Assembly: GCA_045640565.1 (NCBI GenBank)
Contig: JAZUFG010000043.1
Span: forward strand, 1-5,733
DNA from: RGIG3159 sp045640565
GTDB taxonomy: Bacteria; Bacillota; Clostridia; Oscillospirales; Oscillospiraceae
Direction of reading: 5' to 3'
Length of the DNA stretch: 5,733 bases
Shown here piece after piece: positions 5,141-5,733 of the stretch; the first letter of the stretch is position 1, and each line of letters starts with the position of its first letter. The notes below the pieces were generated by a model. The model was given only the letters and a program-made list of their open reading frames with translations, ran no database searches and had not been told where the DNA came from. The translations under genes were made by a program, and so were the position numbers.

Positions 5141-5733
5141 TACTTTGCTTCCTCCTGTTTCTTCAGATCGTCGGCAGCGCGGCGGGTCGCAGCGATCATC
5201 TCATCGATCATGGCGATGGGGTCCTTGGCATTCATGATGCCGGAAGCTGCGCCGGCAGCCTCGGAACCGGCCATGATGAAATCATAAACTTCCTGACCGC
5301 AGGTGATGCCTGCAGCCTGCTCGACCATGATGTTGGGGTCGATTTCCTTGATGACACGGATTGAATCTTTTACGTATGCCATCGGGCTTGCGCCGTTGCC
5401 GCCGCCGATAATTTCGGACGGTTCCGGATTGATGATGTCGGGGTGGAGGTTGGCGATTGCCTTTGCCTCGTCAAGAGTGTCTGCGCATGCGAAAACGTAC
5501 ATGTCGAGTTCCTTTGCGCGGTCAATGGTCTTCTTCATCTGGGGAAGGCTCATGGGCTTTTCGCAGTGGTTGATGACCACACCCTGAGCGCCAGCGGCCT
5601 TGAGGCCCTCGGGAAGCACATCCGCCATGCCCCGTCCGGGACGGAGGGTGTCCATGTAGGGTGCCAACACAATAAGATGCTTTGTGTTCTCCGCTACACG
5701 GCGGATCTCCACCGCGGGGCAGATGAAAAGCAC
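5140..5733 (-). CDS. Triose-phosphate isomerase-like TIM-barrel protein, 5' end outside window
   Basis: The visible 197 residues run off the right edge; the GTG at the very edge is an artefact, and about 45 residues are probably missing compared with archaeal-type triose-phosphate isomerases. The visible part follows that family: LRPGRG...DVLPEGLKAAGA, VVINHCEK with the electrophile His56, PEPSEIIGGG with the catalytic base Glu104 in the usual E-P-x-E-x-I-G position, then AAGITCG and GAASGIMNAKDP, matching the phosphate-binding G-x-G and A-S-G segments. The N-terminal catalytic Lys is out of view. Differences from true isomerases are N-P-E-P-S-E for the usual A-V-E-P-P-E, G-G-G for G-T-G, and Q-A-A-G-I for G-A-G-I. 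It may therefore isomerise another short sugar phosphate rather than serve glycolysis. It overlaps yjbQ by one base and probably forms an operon with it. Numbering counts from the window edge. Confidence 0.82.
   Translation of the reverse strand: MLFICPAVEIRRVAENTKHLIVLAPYMDTLRPGRGMADVLPEGLKAAGAQGVVINHCEKPMSLPQMKKTIDRAKELDMYVFACADTLDEAKAIANLHPDIINPEPSEIIGGGNGASPMAYVKDSIRVIKEIDPNIMVEQAAGITCGQEVYDFIMAGSEAAGAASGIMNAKDPIAMIDEMIAATRRAADDLKKQEEAK

Noticed and set aside
4571..5287. Plus-strand open frame of 238 codons across yjbQ
   Set aside because: It is antisense to two well-supported genes, starts inside the repeat unit at a TTG, reads through the GC hairpin, and has no family features.

Overview
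The window looks like a piece of a low-to-moderate GC Bacillota chromosome (Clostridia or Negativicutes type). The evidence is AGGAGG-type ribosome binding sites, GTG/ATG starts, hairpin terminators, a LytR-CpsA-Psr protein with a clostridial-style C-terminus, and AT-rich intergenic DNA between GC-richer genes. I cannot name the species. Every credible gene is on the minus strand, so transcription runs from high to low coordinates.

From the right edge: a triose-phosphate-isomerase-like gene (5' end outside the window) overlaps a YjbQ-family gene by one base (TAATG), and the pair is closed by a 12-bp GC-rich hairpin at 4615-4641. Next comes about 710 bp of extremely AT-rich repeat DNA (3904-4615). 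It carries one small four-helix-bundle (S23/IVS-type) gene between two near-identical blocks of heptamer repeats, a 12-bp hairpin and a copied gene tail. A third, gene-less heptamer block follows, and the ends are inverted relative to each other. This stretch fits exactly between the yjbQ terminator and the ribosome binding site of the next gene, and it looks like a small mobile or amplifying unit.

Next are two surface-polysaccharide genes: an LCP-family transferase (2798-3889) and a large membrane-anchored nucleoside-sugar 4,6-dehydratase of the CapD/WbpM/PglF type (790-2697). The dehydratase has its own consensus promoter, whose -10 box lies inside a 13-bp inverted repeat, and it ends at a strong terminator (715-742). 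A 526-bp gene-free leader region follows. It leads into a 37-codon remnant of a DegT/DnrJ/EryC1/StrS aminotransferase (150-263), the enzyme family that normally acts on the keto-sugar such a dehydratase makes. The window ends with a bidirectional-looking hairpin (97-125) and a near-consensus plus-strand promoter (9-37).

Functionally, the left half suggests an amino-deoxy-sugar glycan pathway: the dehydratase makes the 4-keto-6-deoxy sugar, the aminotransferase (now broken here) would aminate it, and the LCP protein attaches finished polymer to the wall. The right half is a separate small metabolic operon. The most unusual part is the repeat unit around the four-helix-bundle gene.
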